Shown here in pieces: positions 23,001 through 30,297 of a stretch of DNA of 38,661 nt. The stretch is from JAMCYG01 sp027365565 (GTDB lineage: Archaea > Micrarchaeota > Micrarchaeia > Micrarchaeales > Micrarchaeaceae): contig DAHXMI010000008.1 of the NCBI GenBank assembly GCA_027365565.1, positions 1-38,661 of the forward strand, written 5' to 3'. The notes below the pieces were generated by a model. It was not told the DNA's origin and ran no database searches. It saw nothing but the letters and a program-made list of their open reading frames with translations. The position numbers and the translations under genes were made by a program. How positions within the stretch are numbered: position 1 is the first letter of the stretch; each line of letters starts with the position of its first letter.

Positions 23001-25603
23001 GTTCCTTTAGCGGCGGGGAGCCCCCATACGGCTGGCCGCTTTCTGCTAACCTGTCATATATCGCAGAAAATGGTGTACTGGACGGCTATACAGCATTCAA
23101 CGTCATAGCTTCAATATCATACTGCGCCGCGGGCTGCAACTTCACCCCTTCAAACCTGATTACCCCATATGAGCCAATAGGGCCACTCATATCCAACAAC
23201 ACAAGCGGCTGTTTCGGCACCAGCGGTCTGTGCACCTCCGTTGGACTGTCACTGGATTACAATGGAAGCGCATACATGCTCAGTAATGTGAGCACCGGCT
23301 ACTCCAATCCTCCTATATACATCGAGCTAACAGGTTTCAAAGCACCTATCTACAACTATTCCAAGATATCCTTCGCGGCCAACGCGAAGTACTTCTGCTA
23401 CCTTAGCACGAACTCGATAGGCGGAAACCCGATAAGCGGCGATACGCCTTGCATGACGCCTGGCAGCGGCTCGTACACCTCTGCCGAAGCGCATATCCTG
23501 AAGCACATGACTCTGCCATTTATAAACATGCCGAGTTCGTTCAGCTACGCCGAATCGCAGGGATCCCCGTCGATCTACCAATCCGCCCTATCAACATTCT
23601 CCACCTTCGGAAGCGGGCAGGGGAGCAGTGGAAGCGGAGCCAGCACTACGAGCACCACATCCACGACAACCACCATACCATATAACACCATCGGCAATAC
23701 TACCTTCTCTTCCAGCGCTAGCCTGCCGAATAGCTACACCTACATTAACACTTCCATAGGGGGCGCGTTTCTTGTGCCGCTGCATTACTCGTACAGCATA
23801 AGCAAGCAATGGTCCTCTCCAACAAGTTGCACGCAGGTATACACTAACAATGGCGTGCCTACTGGGGGCTCGTGTAAAAGCACGTACACAAGCGGCAAGA
23901 TAACGCTGTTAGGTGGCTACTGCAACTCCACTGCTCCCTGTGTAAGCACCGTTCCATTCGGCAGCACCCAGAACAGCAACGCAGACATCTATGCGACGGC
24001 GCAGTATCCAGTACATACCAGCTCCCTCAACTACACGATACAGGGCGGCGCCACCCTGCTGCAGTATCTGACAAGCGGCAAGTTCTACAATGCCAGCCTA
24101 TCCGACCGCAACGTGACGCTGCCGCCATTAATCAGCTACAATCTGCTAACGGATAGGCTGATAGGATCGGTTTATATAAACCAGACAGTAAATCCAGACA
24201 ACAACCTAACATCGCCTCTCGTGGTCAACTACACTCGCATTCTGGATTACGGTACGAAGACATACTCAATCAATTCGGCATTTGGAACGGCCGGTGCGTA
24301 CCAGATTGAGCTGTCAAACCCGATAACTCCTGTGACGGGCGCCAACCAGGTTTCCGCTACTACCTATAGCTGCACATGCACAGACAGAATCTTTGGCGTG
24401 TGCGTCAAAACCTCTTGCACGTCATCGACTACGAGCAACCCCTACCCTGGCCCGAGCCAGATAAACCTTACGAATGCCGGGCCGAACACGAATGCGCCAT
24501 TCTCCCTGTTCAGCATATACAAGCTGGCCTCGTACAGCGATAGCTTCTCATATTCCCTGAACGGCAGCAAGAGTGCCCTTGGATATGACAGGTTGGTATA
24601 CCTGATAACCGATGAGTTCGGCAACCTTCTAAAGGCGCCGCTCGATGCCGACATAGCGAACCTGACGGACATACAGCTTTCCCACTCGATAAACACTAAC
24701 GTAACCAATCCCAACGAGTCTAATATAAACGTCTCCGGTTCTGTGCTCGACTGCCAGAATTCCCTGTTCACCGGCTGCAAGCCCCTGGTGAATGCACCGA
24801 TTTACATTTATTACGACGCAAACCTGAACTACTACAACTCAACCTCCACACAGACATCCAACCCGACAGGTTACTCCACCTATGCAGAGAACTGCGCATT
24901 CAGCCCGCTTTCGATCGGCTGCATACTGGCGGACCCGACGCACACGCGCACCTGGACAAGCAGCGGCGGCTCGTACTCCTATTCGGGCAACTCCACAGGC
25001 GTGGCAGAGTCGGGTTATATCATGTTCCACACCCAGTACAACAGCTCCTCGAAGAACACGTGCGCCAACGAGCCCAACAGCCTCCTTGCCTCGGCCCTCA
25101 GTTACAACTGCAACCTGTACGGCTACTTCGGCCTTCCGCAGACCGCCAGCTATCCTACCGGGACGGCATACTGCGTGCCCACGTTCCTGAATGGCACGGG
25201 CCATTTCACCACACAGCTCGGCCTCGTCGACATAGTGCATACCAATTCCAGCGGCAATTTCTCCAAGACATTCAACGTCTGCGGCACAGGCACTGCGAAG
25301 ATAATCACACAATACTATGGCTCGCCCCCGCCGCAGCCGATGCTGTACACGCAGCCAGACATAGCAAACGCGACGTACACGCCCACGCAGTTCTCCGCAT
25401 TCGGCGGCTCCAATGCCAACACTCTTGAATTCAACTACACCTTCGCCCCATACTCGGCGGTGCAGACGTTCCCTGTAGGAATATACGCGCTGTCGTTCGG
25501 CACCGACGATGCGCTGGTGGCCGTCGCCTCGGTGATGGCGCTCCTTGCGATCGCCATAGTGCTTCAGAGGAGAGGCGCGGACGCGGCAAAGAGGCCAGGT
25601 TAG
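20063..25603 (+). CDS. Giant two-anchor surface protein
   Basis: A 1846-residue surface protein. An N-terminal signal/anchor (about 7-28) is followed by a Cys-rich stretch (about 50-85) and a Ser/Thr linker (about 90-115). A long Ser/Asn/Tyr/Gly-rich body carries many N-x-S/T sequons. Around 590-870, repeated Y-V-Y-V-P-N-T-T-G-S-I-type strands suggest a beta-propeller. A second Ser/Thr linker lies near 1190. The end region (about 1560-1780) contains beta-sandwich-like repeats (V-S-G-S-V-L-D, N-S-S-G-N-F-S-K-T-F). A C-terminal helix (about 1812-1835) and a basic tail anchor it. Probably an adhesin or S-layer-like protein. Its stop overlaps the stop of the pilus operon on the opposite strand. 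A TATA-like element lies around 20016-20030. Confidence 0.8.
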   Translation: MRGAYAAVLYIAILLVLVIAGALASVSPIANTASTQQTAQNLTQASYRTPQCSCGTFGACSLPNDVCARASANSCFRCVPSTSASTTSKSTTSTSTTTIYPGCPTATPNGGDCNVYKQFGNVITNYPSGTAGNGGFVVSSSGTSNTPVISSVINFNNNNAQNLITCPVAPNPTNTIEYFSTDMADGIYGNRCLAPSGSLTTNELLDLHTAWNTTAAANSLAGPAFNNLVRSDAYALTYSGAASYDGQTPNISNGYSTDSYVFQGVPSSAQGGIWTWYAEVANIPSMSGSVSENASYPGLHYDVNYSITCSVNGVYSASGPCGKLTDQYTYNYKTSAALSKLNSATLPVPTVNPSFTGEDWISYNGGAYGPASSYASGNCGSAYSLSSCLSQGGYSKIGTGTLYYTTGSTQGGDVFTKSGDSSNYYLAWNLGGYDCIPYTGACLRYNVDIWSAPQKVAYPTTDVGMYPYLLYNTTTPAVTSSATNRTEMLNLSFDLYSPINYLSAANLDPFPIYTGSGFFATETTTNPDGAVTEFPSSLVSVGQPDPSAFNSGSSSFVTAETPAQIKNSNKGSAGILNGLTTVVGSSIGSLNNFIQGSITSPVFMTESPNNYLYVVNSTSGSSGFGGFSSSLSTYLYVLRFVPAGYLNMTNNPPSAVTATNYNNWKSTWENYWKISTTEQSYNLYITKVYNLTNDTNSWWGLGGYSNTCTGSRCINDMLPMAMTTDYADDVFILGTQASSLSSSNPTGQMELAGVLSNGTIVANNNLKVPSGFQWPAGIASDAGGSYVYVPNTTGSILAYSTKSNFSPAGSIPLSYSPAGLKANMSTVDYMAHGGPFGNTAIANFYSTALAENSNGPIAGMALSGLGNDTPSYHSPITIASYQGLIYVLDQWTFYDCVLNPGYYGMSISNLQKENSIYSPCQRGTVGPHNSYYDNLSSSILMLRVFLPNGTEVKINPVTNYSDLVASNSMALGFINAGAGSSFSGGEPPYGWPLSANLSYIAENGVLDGYTAFNVIASISYCAAGCNFTPSNLITPYEPIGPLISNNTSGCFGTSGLCTSVGLSLDYNGSAYMLSNVSTGYSNPPIYIELTGFKAPIYNYSKISFAANAKYFCYLSTNSIGGNPISGDTPCMTPGSGSYTSAEAHILKHMTLPFINMPSSFSYAESQGSPSIYQSALSTFSTFGSGQGSSGSGASTTSTTSTTTTIPYNTIGNTTFSSSASLPNSYTYINTSIGGAFLVPLHYSYSISKQWSSPTSCTQVYTNNGVPTGGSCKSTYTSGKITLLGGYCNSTAPCVSTVPFGSTQNSNADIYATAQYPVHTSSLNYTIQGGATLLQYLTSGKFYNASLSDRNVTLPPLISYNLLTDRLIGSVYINQTVNPDNNLTSPLVVNYTRILDYGTKTYSINSAFGTAGAYQIELSNPITPVTGANQVSATTYSCTCTDRIFGVCVKTSCTSSTTSNPYPGPSQINLTNAGPNTNAPFSLFSIYKLASYSDSFSYSLNGSKSALGYDRLVYLITDEFGNLLKAPLDADIANLTDIQLSHSINTNVTNPNESNINVSGSVLDCQNSLFTGCKPLVNAPIYIYYDANLNYYNSTSTQTSNPTGYSTYAENCAFSPLSIGCILADPTHTRTWTSSGGSYSYSGNSTGVAESGYIMFHTQYNSSSKNTCANEPNSLLASALSYNCNLYGYFGLPQTASYPTGTAYCVPTFLNGTGHFTTQLGLVDIVHTNSSGNFSKTFNVCGTGTAKIITQYYGSPPPQPMLYTQPDIANATYTPTQFSAFGGSNANTLEFNYTFAPYSAVQTFPVGIYALSFGTDDALVAVASVMALLAIAIVLQRRGADAAKRPG

Positions 25604-25911
25604 CCCCGTTCACGTATCAGAAGGCTTGCATTTCCCTCCTTTACTACGATGCCGTTGCCTATGTACGACGCAGTGCATGAATCAGATCTGCATAACGTTG
25701 CAACAGTTGCGTTCAGGCACGCGTTTCCGCATTCTCCCGACGCTTCCAGATAAAGCACATCCGAATGCAGCGCTCCGAGCCCGCCGAGCGACTGGTAAGC
25801 TGCATGTTCAGCGTTCACCACACTCTCATAATGCATCATCTGCGCCGAAGCGGAGAACCCGACTGCCAAAACGATAATCGATATGGCTATTCCGGCCCCG
25901 TACAATGGCAT
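25600..25911 (-). CDS. Pilin-like minor protein (operon gene 10)
   Basis: 103 residues with a hydrophobic N-terminal helix (about 5-25) directly after a very short leader, then a small outside domain with four Cys residues (two close pairs, C-G-N-A-C and C-R-S-D-S-C) likely to form disulphides. There is no clear QxxxE signal, so pilin assignment rests on size, layout and position at the end of the pilus operon. The ATG follows the previous stop directly, with GGTGT four bases upstream inside that gene's last codons. The TAA overlaps the TAG of the giant surface gene. Confidence 0.65.
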   Translation of the reverse strand: MPLYGAGIAISIIVLAVGFSASAQMMHYESVVNAEHAAYQSLGGLGALHSDVLYLEASGECGNACLNATVATLCRSDSCTASYIGNGIVVKEGNASLLIRERG

Positions 25912-26301
25912 TTATACACCGCATGAGCCTATACACGCAACTGTCGCGTTCTTGAATGCGAAGCAGTATTCCTTCATGTAGCCGGAAGAGCAGGACGTCT
26001 CTTTCCCGGAGTGCACCGCTACCCCTTGATACTCGTAGCTGAGGTATTCCGCCCCATAGATGCTGCGCAGGTGCTGCAATATTGCTGCCTTGCACGAAGA
26101 GTTGTTCCCTGCAAAGCAACCGGCCACAGACGCATTATACCGCAGCAGCACTGAAAAATCATAAGCTAGATTTGATATGTTGGTGCTGTCCGTCCTCTGG
26201 AGCGCTGACATACCATAAGCGGCGTCGGCAACCGCCACAGCCGCGCTTATTATTATAATGGCTGATATGCCTGCCTCTATCACTGATAGCTGGGCTCTCA
26301 T
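25912..26301 (-). CDS. Pilin-like protein with class III-type start (operon gene 9)
   Basis: 129 residues beginning M-R-A-Q-L-S-V-I-E-A-G, a minimal class III-like prepilin signal with cleavage expected before Gln4, then a hydrophobic helix (about 10-30). The outside part has several Cys residues (G-C-F-A-G, S-S-C-K, T-S-C-S, E-Y-C-F, A-C-I-G-S-C) and N-x-S/T sequons. The start ATG is four bases after AGTGA. Likely a minor pilin. Confidence 0.75.
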   Translation of the reverse strand: MRAQLSVIEAGISAIIIISAAVAVADAAYGMSALQRTDSTNISNLAYDFSVLLRYNASVAGCFAGNNSSCKAAILQHLRSIYGAEYLSYEYQGVAVHSGKETSCSSGYMKEYCFAFKNATVACIGSCGV

Positions 26302-26305
26302 GGTA

Positions 26306-27628
26306 TCACTTCCTGCCCATTATGTTTATCACCGAACCGCCGTAGTTCACGCTGTAGTTCTTCGTGGTTCCATATACCAAAGCGTTGATCACATAGTCCA
26401 AATTGGAATACGGCGAACACGTGTAATTCGACCGGTTTCCACTGCCTGACAGGGAGCATCCGCTCACATTCACGCGCGGTGCGCCTTCAAATATGGCAGC
26501 TGCCTTGTCATAAGAGCCGATCTCCTGCCATATCTGATCTATCTGGTCCTGTGACACTCCGCTGTCGTTGTAGTAACCGAGCGTAGATTCCATGTTGCCA
26601 AGCGCCTGTGAATATTCATCATAGGCGCTCATGTTCACCGCCCCGGCCATAGAGCCGTTACTGAGGACTACATATCCGGCTGAGGGCGTGGGACCCTGCC
26701 CGGTTACGCTGCCGACCGTCGCATTGCCATAAACCTTTCCGCCGTAGGTCATATTTGTGCTCTTTTCCTTCCCGCCTAGCGCTCCAGCCATTGAAGTTGA
26801 AGAGTTGTACAGGCGTAGCGTAATGTTATAGGCGTAGTTCCCCCTCGCGTCTATTCCGTAATACCTGTAGGCGGAAGCTGTGGGGTAGATGCAGTATACC
26901 CTGTAAAGGTCCCCATTGCTGTAGCATATGTTGTCGAAGATCCAGAAGTCCCACGCATTGCCGGTGCCGCATTGCACATTCACGGGATAGGGCTGGTACC
27001 AGAAGTTCTGATAAAGGCAATGGTTCGACGTCCTTGTTCCTATTACGTCGGTTCCTTCTGTCAGGTTGTATAATATGCTCTGGTTCCCGTAAAGTATAAG
27101 GGCGTTAAGCCCGCCTCCTTCTGTGGCATTCCGCGTGACGCTGCCGTTCTTCTCTGTGGCGAACGTATAGACATGCGTGGTATTTGCGAAGGTTTTGTTC
27201 CCATAACTTGAAAGGGTCTCTACGCTGATGTTTGCCGGACCGTAACTCTTCGGCACGACGCCAAATGACAGGGTGTCTATGCCGTCTGATGTCATGTTAT
27301 AGAACCCGTGAGGGGTTATCCTTACGCTGTCGGAATATGCAATGATCGAATCTATGTGCGCGCCTACGGGCAGTGATACCACTACACCGAGCTGGTTTGT
27401 ATTGTTCAGGTATATTGTGCTGCCGATTGACGCATATACATACATCTTCGGCGGCGCCTGCGGCGCAATGGCATTCCCGTACATTACATTGGTGCTGTTC
27501 GACACATTGGATATGCTCTCGAGAGCGAGCTTCTGGTACGAAGCCTGGTGCGCATACATGGCCACGCTCGCTACGACGAGGGATATTACGCCCGAAAGGA
27601 TAACGACAAATTCTATTGAAGACTGCAC
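26306..27628 (-). CDS. Large pilin-like protein (operon gene 8), possible tip adhesin
   Basis: 440 residues, far larger than the other pilins of the operon. It begins M-Q-S-S-I-E-F-V-V-I-L, in which the Q-x-x-I-E-F core sits right after the initiator Met, followed by a hydrophobic helix (about 8-28). The rest is an Asn/Tyr/Gly/Ser-rich outside region with many N-x-S/T sequons and about six Cys residues. Size and position fit a tip or adhesive subunit, by analogy with large minor pilins. The start is a GTG (27628) without a well-placed ribosome signal; GGTGA lies ten bases upstream. Confidence 0.72.
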   Translation of the reverse strand: MQSSIEFVVILSGVISLVVASVAMYAHQASYQKLALESISNVSNSTNVMYGNAIAPQAPPKMYVYASIGSTIYLNNTNQLGVVVSLPVGAHIDSIIAYSDSVRITPHGFYNMTSDGIDTLSFGVVPKSYGPANISVETLSSYGNKTFANTTHVYTFATEKNGSVTRNATEGGGLNALILYGNQSILYNLTEGTDVIGTRTSNHCLYQNFWYQPYPVNVQCGTGNAWDFWIFDNICYSNGDLYRVYCIYPTASAYRYYGIDARGNYAYNITLRLYNSSTSMAGALGGKEKSTNMTYGGKVYGNATVGSVTGQGPTPSAGYVVLSNGSMAGAVNMSAYDEYSQALGNMESTLGYYNDSGVSQDQIDQIWQEIGSYDKAAAIFEGAPRVNVSGCSLSGSGNRSNYTCSPYSNLDYVINALVYGTTKNYSVNYGGSVINIMGRK

Positions 27629-27638
27629 CCTAATATAA

Positions 27639-27977
27639 TCACCCGCTTACCGAATAAATCTTTCCATCCATCACGGTCAGCCTCATGGTGCCGCGACGGG
27701 CCATGCCTGAAGAGATATTCATCTTTGTTACCCTGTAACCGTAAGATTCGGCAATGTTGGCGAAAGTGGAATTGCTTATCCTGCCTGTGTCCTTTAGCAT
27801 CAGAAGGTTCTGCAGTCCTGATTTGGCATTGAGGCTGCCTAGTTCACTAACCGCGCTCTCCGACGAATACCTAATCCCCATGCTGTATTCGTACATGAAG
27901 TATACGAGTGCAGAACTGATTATCATAATCGCAATCAGCGTGTCCATGCCTATCACAAACCCGTTCTTGCCTCTCAT
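27639..27977 (-). CDS. Pilin-like minor protein (operon gene 7)
   Basis: 112 residues starting M-R-G-K-N-G-F-V-I-G-M-D-T-L-I-A with a hydrophobic helix (about 9-28). The signal lacks Gln but keeps a short basic leader and an acidic residue near position +5 of the helix. The ATG at 27977 is four bases after GGTGA, and that motif contains the TGA stop of the preceding gene, a very tight junction. A longer reading from 28052 overlaps the previous gene and is rejected. Confidence 0.72.
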   Translation of the reverse strand: MRGKNGFVIGMDTLIAIMIISSALVYFMYEYSMGIRYSSESAVSELGSLNAKSGLQNLLMLKDTGRISNSTFANIAESYGYRVTKMNISSGMARRGTMRLTVMDGKIYSVSG

Positions 27978-27981
27978 GCAT

Positions 27982-28188
27982 TCACCTGCCAAATATGTCC
28001 TCTGCGCCATATATGCTGAAACTCGCATTGAGGTATCTTCCCGATTCCGCATATGCGGCCGATACCGTGTGGAACGAGTGAGTTGCAGCTGCGCCCATCT
28101 GCGCCATCAGGAGTGCCGACGAAGCGAGCAGTACTATGGCTATCGCAACTTCGGCGATGAATCCCGCAGACAGTTGCCCCCTGCTCAT
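27982..28188 (-). CDS. Small pilin-like protein (operon gene 6)
   Basis: 68 residues. M-S-R-G-Q-L-S-A-G-F is followed by a long hydrophobic helix (about 9-32) and a short polar tail. R-G before Gln-Leu-Ser fits the class III prepilin cleavage context. The ATG at 28188 is four bases after GGTGG and overlaps the previous stop as ATGA. A longer in-frame reading from 28314 would run inside the previous gene. Confidence 0.75.
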   Translation of the reverse strand: MSRGQLSAGFIAEVAIAIVLLASSALLMAQMGAAATHSFHTVSAAYAESGRYLNASFSIYGAEDIFGR

Positions 28189-28541
28189 TTTTCCACCATC
28201 AGTATCACTGTGCCATTGCCGTCCATCGACATGCTTACCTGCCTGATGCCTCCTGCGCTGTTGCACAGGCCCGCGCCGAACGCGACTCTGGAATCGAATG
28301 CTGTGGAGGCCCATGCTTCATTCACGGGATTGCATATCCCCCTTGGCACGAAGGCGTCGAATGTGCTGCTGGCATACTGCATGTTCGCATTTACAGCCGA
28401 AGCGAACGTAGTAAGCTCCGCGCCGTTCTCCATACTGCTGTACTTCGGCATCACTGCCGAGTATGCCGCCAACGCCCCTGTCAGCGACGCCAGCGATATA
28501 GCCGCATATATCACGAACTCCAACGACATCTGAATCCTCAT
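28185..28541 (-). CDS. Pilin-like protein with class III signal (operon gene 5)
   Basis: 118 residues beginning M-R-I-Q-M-S-L-E-F-V-I-Y, an unambiguous Q-x-S-x-E-F class III prepilin motif with a three-residue leader, then a hydrophobic helix (about 8-30) and an outside domain with two Cys residues. Its stop overlaps the next start. Probably a pilus subunit. Confidence 0.82.
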   Translation of the reverse strand: MRIQMSLEFVIYAAISLASLTGALAAYSAVMPKYSSMENGAELTTFASAVNANMQYASSTFDAFVPRGICNPVNEAWASTAFDSRVAFGAGLCNSAGGIRQVSMSMDGNGTVILMVEK

Positions 28542-28588
28542 GCGACTACCACTGGACCAACTACCATGCCATCCGACTATCCGACCAT

Positions 28589-28825
28589 TCAGCTGCTCAG
28601 GTTGGAGAGCTGATGCGTCAGCTCCGACATGACGCTGGTATTCGTCCCGTTTACCAGCGCATGCAGCGCAACCCCCTTGAGCTGCGTCATCATCGCCAGC
28701 GCGATGACTATGACGATGCTGACTGCCGAGAGCATCATCACATACTCTATCGATCCCTGCCCCCTGGCGACCTTCGCCAAGAGCAAAAGACCCCTTATCT
28801 CATCTACGAAAGGCATCTGTGCCAT
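28589..28825 (-). CDS. Probable major pilin (operon gene 4)
   Basis: 78 residues with the most classical prepilin layout here. A 22-residue leader ends in A-R-G, then comes Q-G-S-I-E-Y-V-M-M-L and a hydrophobic helix. The leader itself is hydrophobic in its second half (G-L-L-L-L-A-K-V). The mature protein would be about 56 residues with one or two N-x-S/T sites. The ATG is four bases after GGTGA and 13 bases past the TadC-like gene. Small size and a standard signal suggest the main filament subunit; this is inference. Confidence 0.82.
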   Translation of the reverse strand: MAQMPFVDEIRGLLLLAKVARGQGSIEYVMMLSAVSIVIVIALAMMTQLKGVALHALVNGTNTSVMSELTHQLSNLSS

Positions 28826-28838
28826 ATTCTCACCTAGA

Positions 28839-29603
28839 TTAAACCATGCTTATTGAAACCAGAGAGACAATCCTCATTATCAATATCCCTGCAAGCGCCG
28901 CGAGCACGAACTTGAAATGCACAGCCATACCTCTTCCTGTGCCATCAAGGCTGTAATAGTTGCTTACCACGATGAAAAACGCAAAAACCAGCATGACTCT
29001 CCCTATGCCCACTCCGGCGTTCGGTGAGAACACGCCTAGTATGCCTGCGCTAATCCCGGCGAACATGGGAAAGAATATCACGGAGCCGATTGAGGATACC
29101 AGCACAGACCCATCCAGTGCGGCGTCGGCTTTGTGCATGATCCCATGCATGCCGCCTTCCCGAATCCCGAGCTCTCTCATGAATCCTGATGCAGGCGCGC
29201 CGGCGGCAATGGCGCTTGATATCAGGGCTGCGAGGGCCCTGAGCTTCTCCGAACGCATGCCCATGATGCCCTCAAATGAATAGTACGGGTTCAGGGAAAG
29301 CCTGTATGTGGCAAGTGCCTTATTCATTTCCCTGCTGAAAGAGAGCCCAGGCGTGCTCGCGCGCCCCGCGGAGACGGCAAGCGTATGACCTGCCTTAATC
29401 TCCGAACTCATCCCCTCTACGAACACCGGTATGTCCCTGTCAATGCGCCCGTCCGCTCCCTTGCGGAAACGCAAGGCATACAAGGCCGCGCAAGCTGCAC
29501 CAAAACCCATAGCCGCGTAAATATTATAGAATACCGCTGTGAAAAGGGCCGCTATCCCTGACGCAAGCCCTGCGTTTGTAAGCAGTACGTCATATCCTTT
29601 CAT
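28839..29603 (-). CDS. TadC/FlaJ-like pilus assembly membrane protein 2
   Basis: About 254 residues with around five to six membrane helices. A cytoplasmic loop follows the first helices and starts R-D-I-P-V-F-V-E-G-M-S-S-E-I-K-A-G-H-T-L, the D-x-P-x-F-x-(x)-x-(I/L)-x-x-G-x-(S/T)-(L/I) signature of GspF/TadC/FlaJ proteins that couple the ATPase to filament assembly. The ATG at 29603 lies five bases after GGTGA and inside the end of the previous gene (14-bp overlap). The GTG at 29612 is part of that signal. Confidence 0.85.
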   Translation of the reverse strand: MKGYDVLLTNAGLASGIAALFTAVFYNIYAAMGFGAACAALYALRFRKGADGRIDRDIPVFVEGMSSEIKAGHTLAVSAGRASTPGLSFSREMNKALATYRLSLNPYYSFEGIMGMRSEKLRALAALISSAIAAGAPASGFMRELGIREGGMHGIMHKADAALDGSVLVSSIGSVIFFPMFAGISAGILGVFSPNAGVGIGRVMLVFAFFIVVSNYYSLDGTGRGMAVHFKFVLAALAGILIMRIVSLVSISMV

Positions 29604-30297
29604 GCATCTCACCCATCTTCGACTTGATAACCTTCATTGCGAGAGGAAGCACGGCCCCGAACGATATCATGAAGGCGAAGGCGGCCATGGAGCCGCCAGA
29701 CATCATGGAATATCCGACGAAGCCGAAGGTTATGAACGATGGCACTACCGTTCCCACGGCCATGTTGACCGAAGCATATCTCTGCAGCGATCCCATGGCA
29801 TCCTCACGCGCCCTTCCCATGCCCATCTCGGCCTGGAGGTGTGCCTCCCTGACCGCAGTCGCGCTGTCGGTGCCGTTCAGCATCCCTCCGAGGCTCTCAA
29901 TGTACCTGTATCTAGCCCGGCCTGGGATTGCCTGCATGCCTAAAGCGCCATCCATCCCATAGCCAAGGCAAACCCTCTGCATCGCCTCCCTGAGCACATC
30001 CGCGAGCCCGTGGTCATACATCCATATTAGCCTGCCTGCGCCCCTAACGCTGGACATCAAGCCCCTACCGGTATGCTCCATCGCGTTTTTGACCATGGCG
30101 AGCACCACCTGCGAGGATAAGTCAGCTTTATGCGATAGCCTCCTCTGGTCGGCGCGCCTTCCATACCAAATCGATACGAGCAGGAATGCCGCAAAGACCG
30201 GAACCGCGAAGACGGCATTCTGTCCAAGCACCTCGAAAGACAGCATGCAGCCTGCCGCATATATGAGAATGTCAGCAGTGTGGTCATACATCTTCAT
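29590..30297 (-). CDS. TadC/FlaJ-like pilus assembly membrane protein 1
   Basis: 235 residues with about four or five membrane helices and a central soluble segment. It appears to be the other half or partner of the next gene, since archaeal pilus and archaellum systems often use either one double-length FlaJ or two TadB/TadC-type proteins. Its start overlaps the ATPase stop as ATGA (30294-30297) with GGTGA upstream, so it is translationally coupled to it. Assignment rests on position plus the membrane layout and the V-R-G-A-G-R-L / H-L-Q-A-E-M-G-M-G-R-A-R segments. Confidence 0.78.
   Translation of the reverse strand: MKMYDHTADILIYAAGCMLSFEVLGQNAVFAVPVFAAFLLVSIWYGRRADQRRLSHKADLSSQVVLAMVKNAMEHTGRGLMSSVRGAGRLIWMYDHGLADVLREAMQRVCLGYGMDGALGMQAIPGRARYRYIESLGGMLNGTDSATAVREAHLQAEMGMGRAREDAMGSLQRYASVNMAVGTVVPSFITFGFVGYSMMSGGSMAAFAFMISFGAVLPLAMKVIKSKMGEMHERI

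Noticed and set aside
28189..28314. Longer start for the small pilin (27982-28188)
   Set aside because: The extension lies inside the preceding pilin gene in another frame; GGTGG and the ATGA overlap support 28188.
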